A stretch of DNA of 64,000 nucleotides from Methylococcales bacterium (GCA_026399015.1 JAPLRS010000041.1:1-64000), one strand, 5' to 3'. Shown: positions 8,928 through 19,500, counted from the first letter of the stretch. A program made the numbers and translations. The notes: generated by a model not told the origin, from the sequence alone.

Positions 8928-10157
8928 TTAGTGAGCTACTTCAACCTTTGCGCCTTTAACTTGGCCGATTTCTGCAAGTGTCTCATTAAACCAAGTTGTT
9001 TCAAGATCAAAAGGTTTACCACCTTTAATTCTTGGGAACTCAATTGCTCTTAATACATTGCCACGATCTTCATCATGACCACTTACGCCAGACTCACGAC
9101 GGAATGCACATTCCACAGCAAGGTCAGCACATGATTTAATCAAACGGATATCTTCAACATTTGAAGCAGCCGCTCTAGCAAAGTAACCTGATTTTTGAAT
9201 CAAGGTTTTTTCTGCGCCTAACATCTCTGCAAATTGCTCACCGAACCATTTACCAGGATTAACCGCATCCAATTTAACGTGGCCAAACGCATCACGCGGT
9301 ACTTCTTGGCCTTTAGCTTGCATTTCAGCAACGATTGATTCTACGCCAGCGCCTTCTGATACGAAGATGTTAACACAATCATATTTATCCATTACTGCAC
9401 GTAAACGCTCTGCTTCTGCAGCAATATCAATGGTCATTTCTGGAATAAATACGCCATGAACTTCAAATGCGTTACGGTCTAAACCTAATTCTGGTAACCA
9501 CTCAGAACGATCTAATAATTTACGGTACTCTAAAGCCGTTGCTGCTGTTAACCAGCCACAGCTACGACCCATCACTTCGTGTACGATTAACATACGTGGA
9601 TTTGCATTGTTTTCTGCAACCACATTAGCGAAATAACGTGCGCCTTGCTCAGCCGCAGTCCATGCACCTAAGGATTGTTTAATAGGGAATACATCGTTAT
9701 CAACTGTTTTTGGTAAACCAATAACTGTTAATCCGTAATTGTTGTTAGCTAAGAAAGCCGCTAAATCAGCCGCTGCCGTATTAGTATCATCACCACCGAT
9801 AGTATGCAAAATATCTACACCATCTTTTACTAATTGATCAGCCGCTACTTTTTGTGGGTCTTGACCTTCTTGCACTAAACCACGTTTTAAACAGTCTTTA
9901 ACGTTAGTTAGTTTTACACGACTGTTACCAATTAATGAGCCACCAAATTTGTGTAAAAGCCCAGCTTTTTCTCTAATAGCAGGTGTCACTGTGTAAAAAT
10001 CACCCAATAACAAACCTTTGTAACCACTACGGTAACAAATGATTTCGATAGAGGGATCAATTTCTGTATAACGCTCAATTAAGCTGCCGATTGCAGAGTT
10101 TAAGCATGGGGCTAGACCGCCCGCTGTGAGGATTGCTACTTTTTTTGGTTTGCTCAT
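8928..10157 (-). CDS. Pyrophosphate-dependent 6-phosphofructokinase
   Basis: TIGGDDTNTAAADLA (GGDD of PPi-type), GLPKTVDNDVFPIKQSLGAWTAAEQGA, MGRSCGWLTAATA. Confidence 0.9.
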   Translation of the reverse strand: MSKPKKVAILTAGGLAPCLNSAIGSLIERYTEIDPSIEIICYRSGYKGLLLGDFYTVTPAIREKAGLLHKFGGSLIGNSRVKLTNVKDCLKRGLVQEGQDPQKVAADQLVKDGVDILHTIGGDDTNTAAADLAAFLANNNYGLTVIGLPKTVDNDVFPIKQSLGAWTAAEQGARYFANVVAENNANPRMLIVHEVMGRSCGWLTAATALEYRKLLDRSEWLPELGLDRNAFEVHGVFIPEMTIDIAAEAERLRAVMDKYDCVNIFVSEGAGVESIVAEMQAKGQEVPRDAFGHVKLDAVNPGKWFGEQFAEMLGAEKTLIQKSGYFARAAASNVEDIRLIKSCADLAVECAFRRESGVSGHDEDRGNVLRAIEFPRIKGGKPFDLETTWFNETLAEIGQVKGAKVEVAH

Positions 10158-10370
10158 ATGAATTGTAAAGTATGAATAAAATGGTTTGAAAAGATGTTAA
10201 GTAACCAGAATACTGGGCCTGATATTTTAAGTGGTTTCTTTAAATATCAATATAAAATTTACCAAGCATAATGGTCATTGATTTATTAAATGCTTCCCGC
10301 AAAAGTACATCTCCGTTAATAAACTGCAAATTCTAACAATTTTTTGCTTAAAAATAATTAATTAAGACTT

Positions 10371-11717
10371 TTATTTCTTAAAGTAGCCACTCACCACCGC
10401 GCTAACAGACAATTCATTTTTAGCTAAAGGCTTGATAATCGTGAGCGCATCCAACAAAATCCTAAAAGCTCTAGGCACATTGCATATGTTTTCACGCACT
10501 AAATCAAAGGCCCCATAGACAGCTAAACACGCAAACTGCTTGATCAACGCATAATTATTTCTATTTAAGCCCGCCAAAATGCTAATCGATTCTTGGGCGT
10601 TAGAACCACCACATTTTAAATAATTAAACACCGCTGCTTTTAATAGATTGTTAGACATCACGCCATACAAGGCATTGGCTAATATATTTAAATTAGCATT
10701 AGCGCGCTGCCTATCTTGATAATAAGCTTCTATTTTTGTATGAATTAAATCATTGTTACTAAAGTCAGGCATGGCCAACAAATGCGCGCTTAAAATCTGG
10801 ATATCAGAAAAGACCGCCGTCAACCCACCACCGGTTAAAGGATGACGCATATTTAAAGCATCTCCTAACATAACTGCACCTTTACGAATAATCGGTTTTG
10901 CCGCCATGTAGTGATTAGGCATTACCTTAAAGCCACCTTCGTGCATGGCTTGTTGGTAACTTTTAAGCATCTCTGCTGGAATATAAGGTGTGACGTTACT
11001 GTCTAAATGCTCTTGTAATAAGGCTTTTCTAGGTAATTGATCACCCGGAAAGTCAATTAACAAGCGCACTTCATTAGATGAAATGGGATAACAAATAAAT
11101 GGAGTTGGGCCAGACAAAAACACATGCCCATGCTTAGGGAATGGCATTGCACAGTCTTTTAAAATAACGCCAATAAAGTACGAAGTCACCGACTTCTCAT
11201 TATTGCTTAAACTTTCTCTAAAATTTGAAAAGAAGCCATCACTGGTGATAGTTAAAGGCGCGTGTATAGATTTTATTTCTGAAGTGCCTTCTTCTCTATA
11301 ACTCACACCGATAATTTCATTACGCTCGTTTTCTAGCAATTGCAGCGCTTTGCCTTGTATTTGAGTAACGAAGTTATTTTTTAAAGCGGCGGCTCTGATG
11401 TTTTGTAAAAAAAGCCCATTGTGTAACCCCATGCCTTTATAACTAGCTGGGTAGGGAATGGTTATTTTTTGATCACCGTGTAACAACGCATAACCATCAA
11501 CCGGTTGCGCCTCGAAGCCTTCTAATAAATGTCCGAGTTGCATTTCTTCTAAAGATAACACGGCGCCCGGCTGTAGTAACTCCCCTACTATGCGCTTCTT
11601 TTCCTTAAAGCATTGATCAATCAAGGCAATTCTAATGCCTTTAGGTGCCAGATAAGCCGCGATAGTAGCACCGGCCATACCTGCCCCAATAATACAAATA
11701 TCAAATTCTGCTTTCAT
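10371..11717 (-). CDS. Squalene monooxygenase (epoxidase)
   Basis: FAD motif DICIIGAGMAGATIAAYLA and GDALNMRHPLTGGGLTAVFSDI, close to the SQLE signature; adjacent to an oxidosqualene cyclase. Confidence 0.92.
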   Translation of the reverse strand: MKAEFDICIIGAGMAGATIAAYLAPKGIRIALIDQCFKEKKRIVGELLQPGAVLSLEEMQLGHLLEGFEAQPVDGYALLHGDQKITIPYPASYKGMGLHNGLFLQNIRAAALKNNFVTQIQGKALQLLENERNEIIGVSYREEGTSEIKSIHAPLTITSDGFFSNFRESLSNNEKSVTSYFIGVILKDCAMPFPKHGHVFLSGPTPFICYPISSNEVRLLIDFPGDQLPRKALLQEHLDSNVTPYIPAEMLKSYQQAMHEGGFKVMPNHYMAAKPIIRKGAVMLGDALNMRHPLTGGGLTAVFSDIQILSAHLLAMPDFSNNDLIHTKIEAYYQDRQRANANLNILANALYGVMSNNLLKAAVFNYLKCGGSNAQESISILAGLNRNNYALIKQFACLAVYGAFDLVRENICNVPRAFRILLDALTIIKPLAKNELSVSAVVSGYFKK

Positions 11718-11761
11718 ATTAAGCTACTGGCCCAAATGCTTTAAATTTCGTTGGATTTTTA

Positions 11762-14005
11762 TCATCCTTGAATAATTTCCTTATAGTAGCGATTAAGCGC
11801 CCAGATTGGAAATATATTTCTATAATTAGCGTACGTTATCATGCAGTTGTAATTAAAAACACCCGAAATACTCTCCTGTTCCCAATCACCTTGATCTGTC
11901 TGCCTACTTTGCAATAAATTAATACCCGCAGCAATTACCGTTCTATCAACATTCTCTACAGCCAATAAAGCTAATACAGCCCAAGCTGTATTTACAACTT
12001 GCGAAGTTTCGGCCTCAGTATAAACCAACTTAGAGCAAGACTTAAAGGTCTCACCCCAACCGCCATCGGCTTTCTGTTTACTAACTAAAAACGCAACTGC
12101 GTTCTGCATACTATCCGCTAATACAGTGTCATTATAATAGCCTTTGCCTTTTGCTTTACTTAAAGCTTCAACGGCAAACCACGTAGCATAAGTAAAACAA
12201 ACTGCCCAACCACCATACCAAGAACCATCGGCTTTTTGTTGCTTAAGTATAAAAGCTAAACCTGCACTAATGGCTTTATGGAGTTCAGCGCTTTTATAGT
12301 CTGGATAAATATGTTGAATCTCTATTAAAGAAATAACACAAGCCGCCGTACATTCAGTCCAAGAATAGTCGATCATTATATCGGCAAACACTTCTGACGG
12401 ATTTAGTTTCTCCAACCACTTAGGCGCTCTTGATAACTCATAAGTTGCCCAGCCACCATCCTTATTTTGATATGACAAAATAATATCCACCGCTTGCTGA
12501 ATACGCTCCTCATCAATCGTTGGCTTAACCAAGCCCGACTCATGAACTGCCAAACTAGCACTTAAACCTTCTGCCGTACAATCTGCAACGGGCCAACCAT
12601 TCTCTGCCGTAGAAAACGGCCAACTACCGATCATAGGATGTCTAAAAAACTCCGAATGAGTAGCGTGTTCAGACTTGATTTGCGAATGCTCGATAAATTG
12701 ATAAGCTTTCTGAACAGTCTCTGGAAACAATTGGCCTAAATCACTCTCTAGTATGGCGCGCGTTGAAAAGGCGGTATCCCAAAGTTGAGAGCCATTATAA
12801 CCGCTCATCTTCATACCATCTTCTGCCACCCATAGGTAATCAAACCAACGCGTCACATGTTGTTTAAACTGTTCTGAGTCAGTACCGTAAGCGTGCCAGA
12901 TACAGATAGAATTAATTACTTTATTGACTGGACCAATATTAATGTAATCCGTTTGCTGATCTTCCGCATTTAAGTAGCGCAAAATGTAATCTGTCGCTTT
13001 TTTACGCAACCAACCACAACTGATTTTTTCATAACTGTTAGTGAATAAATTCATCCACTTTAATACTGGCGATAAAACCGTATACGAATCTTTATCACAC
13101 ACTGTATTACGTTGCTGAGGCCAATTAATCTCAGCATAGTCTTCGCTATAAATCTCTGTCCTTAGCGATAAAATCAAATCATTTTCGGGCATTTTGATAC
13201 GTTGCGCGTAACAATAAGCCATCGGCAAATACACCATACGACTATGGCACCAATAACGCCAAGGATGAAACGGTAACCATTTAGGAAATAACCACATCTC
13301 TGGAAACAGGCTATTAAAGCCCTGCCAGTCATATAAATTTAAGATGGATAAATAAAACTTACCCCAAGATGGAATACCCGTGGCACCACCATTAAGCTTA
13401 ATCCACGCTCTGGCTTTAACTAATGCCGGCTCATCTTTATCTACGCCCAACAACCTTAATGATACATATTGCATCACCGTGCCAAACATAGTCGATTCAC
13501 CTTCAATATGCATTCCCCAACCTGCATCTGCATTTTGGTGATTAAACAAGTAAAGCTTCATCATTTCTTGATGGGCTTTTGGAAATGGCGTGTGAGTGAC
13601 ATAAGAGGCAATTAATAAGCCCGGCAATAAAAATAATGGCCCACCATAATCGCCAGCCCAATGCCCATCCGCACTTTGTAAACTGGCAAAGTAGTTGATA
13701 CCCTTTATAACCGAGTCCGCTACTTTTTGCTGTTCAGGATTATTTGTTTGCGGCGTTACCCCTGTAAAACTTCTAAAGTTATTAGCGACCGCTACAAATC
13801 TAAAGACTTTATCACCTGAGTTGGGATTGACTTGCTTATCAAACTTAAAATCTTCCGCTGCTAAAGATATTTCCTGAGCCGAGATGTTATGGGCATTTTG
13901 TAAATGCTGATTGATATCCGTTGATGTTGGCTTAAAAGCCCAGATATGTCGGCCTTGCTCAGTTAATAACTGCCAGTTTTTCCAACTAGGTTTTACACTA
14001 TGCAT
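11762..14005 (-). CDS. Oxidosqualene cyclase (lanosterol-synthase type)
   Basis: Catalytic motif GWPVADCTAEGL (DCTAE of OSC, not the DxDD of squalene-hopene cyclase); repeated QW motifs such as QNKDGGWATYE, QKADGSWYGGWAV, QKADGGWGE. Confidence 0.95.
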   Translation of the reverse strand: MHSVKPSWKNWQLLTEQGRHIWAFKPTSTDINQHLQNAHNISAQEISLAAEDFKFDKQVNPNSGDKVFRFVAVANNFRSFTGVTPQTNNPEQQKVADSVIKGINYFASLQSADGHWAGDYGGPLFLLPGLLIASYVTHTPFPKAHQEMMKLYLFNHQNADAGWGMHIEGESTMFGTVMQYVSLRLLGVDKDEPALVKARAWIKLNGGATGIPSWGKFYLSILNLYDWQGFNSLFPEMWLFPKWLPFHPWRYWCHSRMVYLPMAYCYAQRIKMPENDLILSLRTEIYSEDYAEINWPQQRNTVCDKDSYTVLSPVLKWMNLFTNSYEKISCGWLRKKATDYILRYLNAEDQQTDYINIGPVNKVINSICIWHAYGTDSEQFKQHVTRWFDYLWVAEDGMKMSGYNGSQLWDTAFSTRAILESDLGQLFPETVQKAYQFIEHSQIKSEHATHSEFFRHPMIGSWPFSTAENGWPVADCTAEGLSASLAVHESGLVKPTIDEERIQQAVDIILSYQNKDGGWATYELSRAPKWLEKLNPSEVFADIMIDYSWTECTAACVISLIEIQHIYPDYKSAELHKAISAGLAFILKQQKADGSWYGGWAVCFTYATWFAVEALSKAKGKGYYNDTVLADSMQNAVAFLVSKQKADGGWGETFKSCSKLVYTEAETSQVVNTAWAVLALLAVENVDRTVIAAGINLLQSRQTDQGDWEQESISGVFNYNCMITYANYRNIFPIWALNRYYKEIIQG

Positions 14006-14010
14006 AGCTT

Positions 14011-14613
14011 TTAACGATTAAATAAAGCAATACGCACCATTGCCATAAAGCCTTTGAATTTCTTAAACAAACTAGGCTGTGGTCTTAAGCGCTCATGACC
14101 AGGTAATAATTGACCTTTTGCTAATTTACCAATTTTTGTTTTTACTGCAGGATCTAGTTTCCCATCACCAGCCAACTCAAAAAACAAGGCTTTTACATTA
14201 CCTAAATCAAAGAAATCGCGTTGCCATTCCCATTTATAGTTGCCGCCATAACGAAACCAAGAACCGCCAATCCCTTCTACTTGATAATGCGTACCATCTT
14301 CTCGCACTGCTGGAGAAACTTGGGTCCATAAACCAATAACCTCACCCTGTTTTTCATCAATTAAAATACGATGATAAGGATAACGCCATTCTTCAAAACC
14401 TTCCATTTGTACGCCTAAGGCCCACTCTTCAATCTCTTTACGACTGCGCGCGACAAACTCTTCATTTGGACCAATATTCCAACGGTATTCCGCATCATCG
14501 GTATACATTGCCCCTAAATATTTAGGCCAGTTACCTTCTTTTTCTGCGTCACGGTTAGCTTGTAACCAACGTTCTACCATTTCTTCAAGTTCTGCTCTGG
14601 GATATGCCGCCAT
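14011..14613 (-). CDS. NTF2/SnoaL-like fold protein encoded within the sterol operon
   Basis: LEEMVERWLQANRDAEKEGNWPKYLGAMYTDDAEYRWNIGPNEEFVARSRKEIEEW, typical SnoaL/NTF2 N-terminus; 5-11 bp gaps to the flanking sterol genes. Confidence 0.7.
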   Translation of the reverse strand: MAAYPRAELEEMVERWLQANRDAEKEGNWPKYLGAMYTDDAEYRWNIGPNEEFVARSRKEIEEWALGVQMEGFEEWRYPYHRILIDEKQGEVIGLWTQVSPAVREDGTHYQVEGIGGSWFRYGGNYKWEWQRDFFDLGNVKALFFELAGDGKLDPAVKTKIGKLAKGQLLPGHERLRPQPSLFKKFKGFMAMVRIALFNR

Positions 14614-14624
14614 GGTTGTCTCTA

Positions 14625-16265
14625 TTACGTATTTGTGGTTTTAATAAGAATTGCTTTGGTAGGGCAATATTTTTCAGCGAGCTGGGCTTTTTCTAAAGCC
14701 TCTAAACTAGGGTTATCCTGAAGTACCGTCACATTGCCTTCGTCATCTACCTGAAAAAGCTCTGGTGCTTCTGCCATACAAGTCGCATGCCCTTGACATA
14801 ATTCTCTATCTAAATAAATTTGAAAGCCTGTTGGTTCAACGGTTAACGTCTGCGCCACGCTAGACTCAGCAATTTCTTCAGTACTGGCCTGTAGATTCTT
14901 GCGCTTAACATAACGCACTCGACAAGGTGATAACGGTTGCACCACCATCTGCGTAAAATCATCTTGATATTGGTCTTTTTCATCAACCAATTCAAAAGTA
15001 TAGCGTCGTAATAAGATGCTAAAAATAGCTTTTAACTGCAACATAGCAAAGGCATTGCCCGTACACTTATGCTTGCCACCACCAAAAGCAATCCAACTAA
15101 ACGGTCTTGCATCTTCTTGGCGTTCTTCTGAATACCGCTCTAAATCAAACTTTTCTGGGTCAGGAAATATTTCTGCAATACGATGTGAAACGCGTGGCGA
15201 AGCGCATACGTATTTACCTGCCTTAACGGTATACCCTTTAAAGTGAAAATCCTTCATCACTTTTCGAATTAAAAAGATCAATGGCGGATGCAATCGTAAG
15301 ACTTCTTTAACAACATTCTCTAGAACCGGAATTTCACGCAAAGACTGAAAAGTCACTTCACCATCAAAACCAAACAGTTGATCTAATTCCGTTAAAACCA
15401 ACTCCAATTGCTCAGGTCTTCTAGCTAATTCTAATAAAGTCCAAGCGGCAGTCCCAGCAGTTGTATGATGACCTGCGAAGATAGTCCCAATCAACATACC
15501 TGTAATTTCATGGGGTGATAAAGCCGTGCCATCATCATATTTTGAATCGATTAATAACTGAAATGCATCATCACTTTTTTCAGCTTTTAAAGCTCTTTTA
15601 GCAATAATACCCGTCACTAACTCTTGTAAGCGAGCTCGCGCTTTATCTCTGCGACGAAATACGGGGAGTGGCAAGTACGGAAAGACAAATGCTAAAGGAT
15701 TAACGCCTTTTTCCAAATCATGATAAATCTTGGCAAATTCTTCATTTAACTCATAACGAAACTCATCACCCAAGAGACAATGACTAGAGGTGTAAATTGT
15801 GAGTTCTTTCATGAACTCCAACAGATCAATTTCACCTGTTTCACCCCAGCCGGCAATCATATCTTCGACTTCTTGCACGATAACTTGCGCATAGCCACGC
15901 ATAGGTTTATCACGCAAAACTGGCATTAGCATTTTGAGTTGTTGATCTTTTTTATGCGGAGGCGCATCAAACACGACACCTTTACCAAAAATAGGCGTCA
16001 TTATTTTATAAGCTTGGCTTTGATCAAGCTGTGCATCGGGCGCACGAAAAAAAGCCTCATTAGCTTCTGGGCCCGTCATCAAAACCATTTTCTGATGAAA
16101 CATACGAAACTCGCCTATTTCTCCTAGGCTGTTTCTAAGATTCATCATATATAAAAAAGGATTTTTGCCGAACTTGAGCATGTGCCCAAAGAGAGGTAAT
16201 GCACCCGGCATTTTTGGAGGCTCTAGACCTAAAGACTGGGGTTGTTCTTGATTTGGTGTTGTCAT
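14625..16265 (-). CDS. Sterol 14-alpha-demethylase (CYP51) fused to a C-terminal 3Fe-4S-type ferredoxin
   Basis: P450 I-helix GTIFAGHHTTAGTAAWTLLE, heme motif FGGGKHKCTGNAFA; C-terminal ELCQGHATCMAEAPELFQVDDEG...EKYCPTKAI ferredoxin cysteines after an Ala/Ser/Glu-rich linker. Confidence 0.95.
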   Translation of the reverse strand: MTTPNQEQPQSLGLEPPKMPGALPLFGHMLKFGKNPFLYMMNLRNSLGEIGEFRMFHQKMVLMTGPEANEAFFRAPDAQLDQSQAYKIMTPIFGKGVVFDAPPHKKDQQLKMLMPVLRDKPMRGYAQVIVQEVEDMIAGWGETGEIDLLEFMKELTIYTSSHCLLGDEFRYELNEEFAKIYHDLEKGVNPLAFVFPYLPLPVFRRRDKARARLQELVTGIIAKRALKAEKSDDAFQLLIDSKYDDGTALSPHEITGMLIGTIFAGHHTTAGTAAWTLLELARRPEQLELVLTELDQLFGFDGEVTFQSLREIPVLENVVKEVLRLHPPLIFLIRKVMKDFHFKGYTVKAGKYVCASPRVSHRIAEIFPDPEKFDLERYSEERQEDARPFSWIAFGGGKHKCTGNAFAMLQLKAIFSILLRRYTFELVDEKDQYQDDFTQMVVQPLSPCRVRYVKRKNLQASTEEIAESSVAQTLTVEPTGFQIYLDRELCQGHATCMAEAPELFQVDDEGNVTVLQDNPSLEALEKAQLAEKYCPTKAILIKTTNT

Positions 16266-16394
16266 AACTCAATCATATTCTAAGCATTTTTAAGAAAGGT
16301 TAACTATTCTTTCTAAAAAGCCTTAACTTTTAGTCGTGCAGTAAAACCCCAATCATGGGCTAATTTTACGCGGTGACCGATTATTGTACAAACC

Positions 16395-17063
16395 TTATTC
16401 TTTTCCGGATAGAAAGGGCACAAAGGTGACAGGTTCAATTTCTTCAACTTCATAACCACTGGTTTTACGCGTAACGCGTTGTAGCATTTGCTGACCATTA
16501 ACACCAACTGGAATCACCATAACGCCACCAATTGCCAACTGCTGTATTAGTTGAAAAGGTATTTCCGAAGGTGCCGCAGAAGCAATAATACCGTTAAAAG
16601 GGGCATATTCTGGCCATCCCACATTACCATCATTATAAAGATAACTGATGTTTTTAAGCTTTAATTCACCAATATGAGTTCTAGCCTTGCGTTGCAATGG
16701 CAAGATTCGCTCAACAGAATAGACCCTATCTACAAAAGGCGACAAGATAGCTGTTTGATAACCACAGCCTGTACCAATCTCTAAAACTTTTTCTAAATGT
16801 CCTGTTGTTTCCAACAGCAATTCAGTCATTCTAGCAACGATATAAGGTTGAGAAATTGTTTGATTATAACCAATCGGTAAAGCGGTATCTTCATAAGCTC
16901 GACTAGATAAAGCTTCATCCATAAAGATATGTCGCGGCGTATCCCGCATCACCTCTAGTACTCTTTGATTTTTAATACCTTGTTCAGACAAGCGTTTAAT
17001 CATGCGCTCGCGTGTGCGCAATGAGGTCATTCCCATGCCTTGTAAACTTATATTCATAAACAA
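16395..17063 (-). CDS. pcm: Protein-L-isoaspartate O-methyltransferase
   Basis: [33 protein letters not shown]; adjacent to surE. Confidence 0.95.
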   Translation of the reverse strand: MFMNISLQGMGMTSLRTRERMIKRLSEQGIKNQRVLEVMRDTPRHIFMDEALSSRAYEDTALPIGYNQTISQPYIVARMTELLLETTGHLEKVLEIGTGCGYQTAILSPFVDRVYSVERILPLQRKARTHIGELKLKNISYLYNDGNVGWPEYAPFNGIIASAAPSEIPFQLIQQLAIGGVMVIPVGVNGQQMLQRVTRKTSGYEVEEIEPVTFVPFLSGKE

Positions 17064-17815
17064 TCTACCTTAGGCAACCACGCATTTAATGCGTTAATAC
17101 TTTCATAATCTGTTAAATCGATTTGCAAAGGTGTTACCGAAACATAGCCATTACTGACGGCATAAAAATCCGTACCTTCGCCCGCATCTTGTTCTGTACC
17201 AGGGGGACCTACCCAATAAATAACGCGTCCACGCGGATCGGCACTTTTAATCACCGCCTCAGACTTATGACGCTGACCTAAACGTGTTGCTTGATAACCT
17301 TTTAAGTCTGCAATAGGCACATCGGGGACATTCACATTTAGAATGATATCTTTAGCCAACGGTTGATTAATAATTTGTTTTAATAAATTGGCAGCAACTT
17401 CTGCGGCAGTTTCAAAATGCGTAGGATTACTTCCTACCAATGAAATAGCAATAGCGGGTAAACCAAGAAATCGTCCTTCTGTTGCTGCGGCAACTGTCCC
17501 TGAATACAAAACATCATCACCCAAATTAGAGCCATGATTAATCCCAGCAAATACCATATCAGGTTCTTTATCTAGTAAACCGGTAATGGCTAAATGCACA
17601 CAATCAGTCGGCGTACCATCAACTTTGATAAAGCCATTATCGGTTGAATGCGCGCGCAAGGGCATTTCTAAGGTTAATGAATTGCTAGCAGCACTGCGAT
17701 TTCTATCAGGCGCAACGACTGTTATTTCAGCATATTTCCTTAAAGCATTGGCTAGTGCTACTAATCCCTCAGCTAAATAGCCATCATCATTACTCAACAA
17801 AATATGCATTATCAA
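17054..17815 (-). CDS. surE: 5'/3'-nucleotidase SurE
   Basis: [55 protein letters not shown]. Confidence 0.95.
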   Translation of the reverse strand: MIMHILLSNDDGYLAEGLVALANALRKYAEITVVAPDRNRSAASNSLTLEMPLRAHSTDNGFIKVDGTPTDCVHLAITGLLDKEPDMVFAGINHGSNLGDDVLYSGTVAAATEGRFLGLPAIAISLVGSNPTHFETAAEVAANLLKQIINQPLAKDIILNVNVPDVPIADLKGYQATRLGQRHKSEAVIKSADPRGRVIYWVGPPGTEQDAGEGTDFYAVSNGYVSVTPLQIDLTDYESINALNAWLPKVDCL

Positions 17816-17884
17816 TTCGCCATTCAGCGTAAGAAACTATAAAATCAAACATATTAGCAACAATAACCAATAAAATCAGCTTTC

Positions 17885-18430
17885 GTGGTAAAAAAAAACC
17901 TTACACAAGAAGATAAAGATTTATTTCGTCAAAGTATTGGCCAAGTAAAGACACTTGATTCTAATAAAGTATTATTAAATCAAAAAGACAAGCCTAAACC
18001 TTACCCCAAACCTACAAAGACCGATCTAGACGATTCATTATTTAACGATACAAGCACCGACTTAGAAAAAGTCGGACTTGAAGATAGCCTGAGCTACACA
18101 GCACCAGGCTTACAAAACAATGTGTTAAAGAAATTACGCAAAGGCCACTTTGGACTTGATGCCGATATTGACCTACATGGTTTAACGAGCAATGCCGCTA
18201 AAAATCAACTACTGGTTTTTTTAAATAACTGTATTGCCTCAAACTACCGTTGCGTACATATTGTGCATGGCAAAGGCTATCGATCAGCAGATAGTCAGCC
18301 CGTTTTAAAAAATGACCTTAATTTATGGTTAAGACAACATAAAGACGTCCAAGCTTTTTGCTCTGCACCACAAAGCGCTGGCGGTACAGGCGCCTTATTT
18401 GTTTTATTAAAGGTTAATAATCTCTCTTAA
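17885..18430 (+). CDS. Smr-domain protein
   Basis: DIDLHGLTSNAAKNQLLVFLNNC...CVHIVHGKGYRS (LDLHG...HGKG). Confidence 0.88.
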   Translation: MVKKNLTQEDKDLFRQSIGQVKTLDSNKVLLNQKDKPKPYPKPTKTDLDDSLFNDTSTDLEKVGLEDSLSYTAPGLQNNVLKKLRKGHFGLDADIDLHGLTSNAAKNQLLVFLNNCIASNYRCVHIVHGKGYRSADSQPVLKNDLNLWLRQHKDVQAFCSAPQSAGGTGALFVLLKVNNLS

Positions 18431-19441
18431 AACGGATGTTGCGTAACTGCCTGCAGGTAAAGTAAAACCGAGCTCTAATATATCTTCTTGTATAAACTGC
18501 CAATTTAAGTCGTTTACTTTAACGCGCAAAGCGCGTCTATCGCTCTCTACTCCAGCAACAATTAAACCTTGAACCAAGTCTGGATAACTATTCAAAATTG
18601 AACTTTCAAGCTCTAAAGCCAATGCAGATACGCTGACATCCCCTTTACCACATAAAGCACCGGAAACATGTATTTCCTGTGCTTGCAGACGCCGCATAAT
18701 TTCTGCATCGGGCTGATCTGATTTAAAACTACTATGCGAGCCATCAAACACATAAGTATCACCCACCAAAGCCTGATTCCAAGTTTGATTTGCTACTCGA
18801 TACCCTAAAATATGATTAAACAAATATGACCGAACTGCTGACAAGTACAAACTACGTTGCTCTCTGCCCACCTTTGCACCTTGAAACATCGTTAGGGCTT
18901 TCTGAACATTTAAACCTTTATGACCAAAGCGTTGCACACCAAAATAATTAGCCATGCCTTCAACTTTAATACGCTCTAATTGTTGAGCCGTTTTTTGTTG
19001 ATCACCTTGCCAATCTTTAATACGCAACTTAAAACTGTTACCAGACAATACGCCACGCTTTAATTTTCTGGCATGCCGAATAACCTGAAGTACCTTTATA
19101 TTATCTGTATTAAATAAAGTCCAATCAGGATCAGCTTTACCAGGCAACCAAACACTAAACCATTGCGTAGTAACGGCGTGTCGATCTTTTAAACCAGCAA
19201 AACTGACATCACGCTGTCTTACACTGGCAAAACGCGCTAATTGTCTTGCGACAAACTCGGTATTTTCGTCCGTTTTTTCTATCTGTAAAAAAACATGCTC
19301 ACCTGCCCCAGAAGGCTCAAAGGCTAAATGCTCTGTTACTATAAAATCTTCTGATGTAACTCGAATCTTCCCCTCGCCTGAAGGGCCTCCGTATACATAA
19401 GGCCATTCAGGTAGATCAATTATTTGATTGTTATCTTCCAT
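18407..19441 (-). CDS. truD: tRNA pseudouridine(13) synthase
   Basis: EKTDENTEFVARQLARFASVRQRDVSFAGLKDRHAVTTQWFSV, MANYFGVQRFGHKGLNV. Confidence 0.95.
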   Translation of the reverse strand: MEDNNQIIDLPEWPYVYGGPSGEGKIRVTSEDFIVTEHLAFEPSGAGEHVFLQIEKTDENTEFVARQLARFASVRQRDVSFAGLKDRHAVTTQWFSVWLPGKADPDWTLFNTDNIKVLQVIRHARKLKRGVLSGNSFKLRIKDWQGDQQKTAQQLERIKVEGMANYFGVQRFGHKGLNVQKALTMFQGAKVGREQRSLYLSAVRSYLFNHILGYRVANQTWNQALVGDTYVFDGSHSSFKSDQPDAEIMRRLQAQEIHVSGALCGKGDVSVSALALELESSILNSYPDLVQGLIVAGVESDRRALRVKVNDLNWQFIQEDILELGFTLPAGSYATSVLREIINL

Positions 19442-19500
19442 AGCAATTTATATATTTACATCCATGCCAAAAAACAGAGCGACTCTTAGCTAGTAACATA

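Noticed and set aside
11762-14005. Squalene-hopene cyclase
   Set aside because: The active-site motif is DCTAE, not DxDD, and the gene is next to squalene epoxidase and CYP51, so oxidosqualene cyclase is the better call.
16313-16507. 64-aa minus-strand ORF
   Set aside because: Overlaps the end of pcm in another frame, with no independent support.
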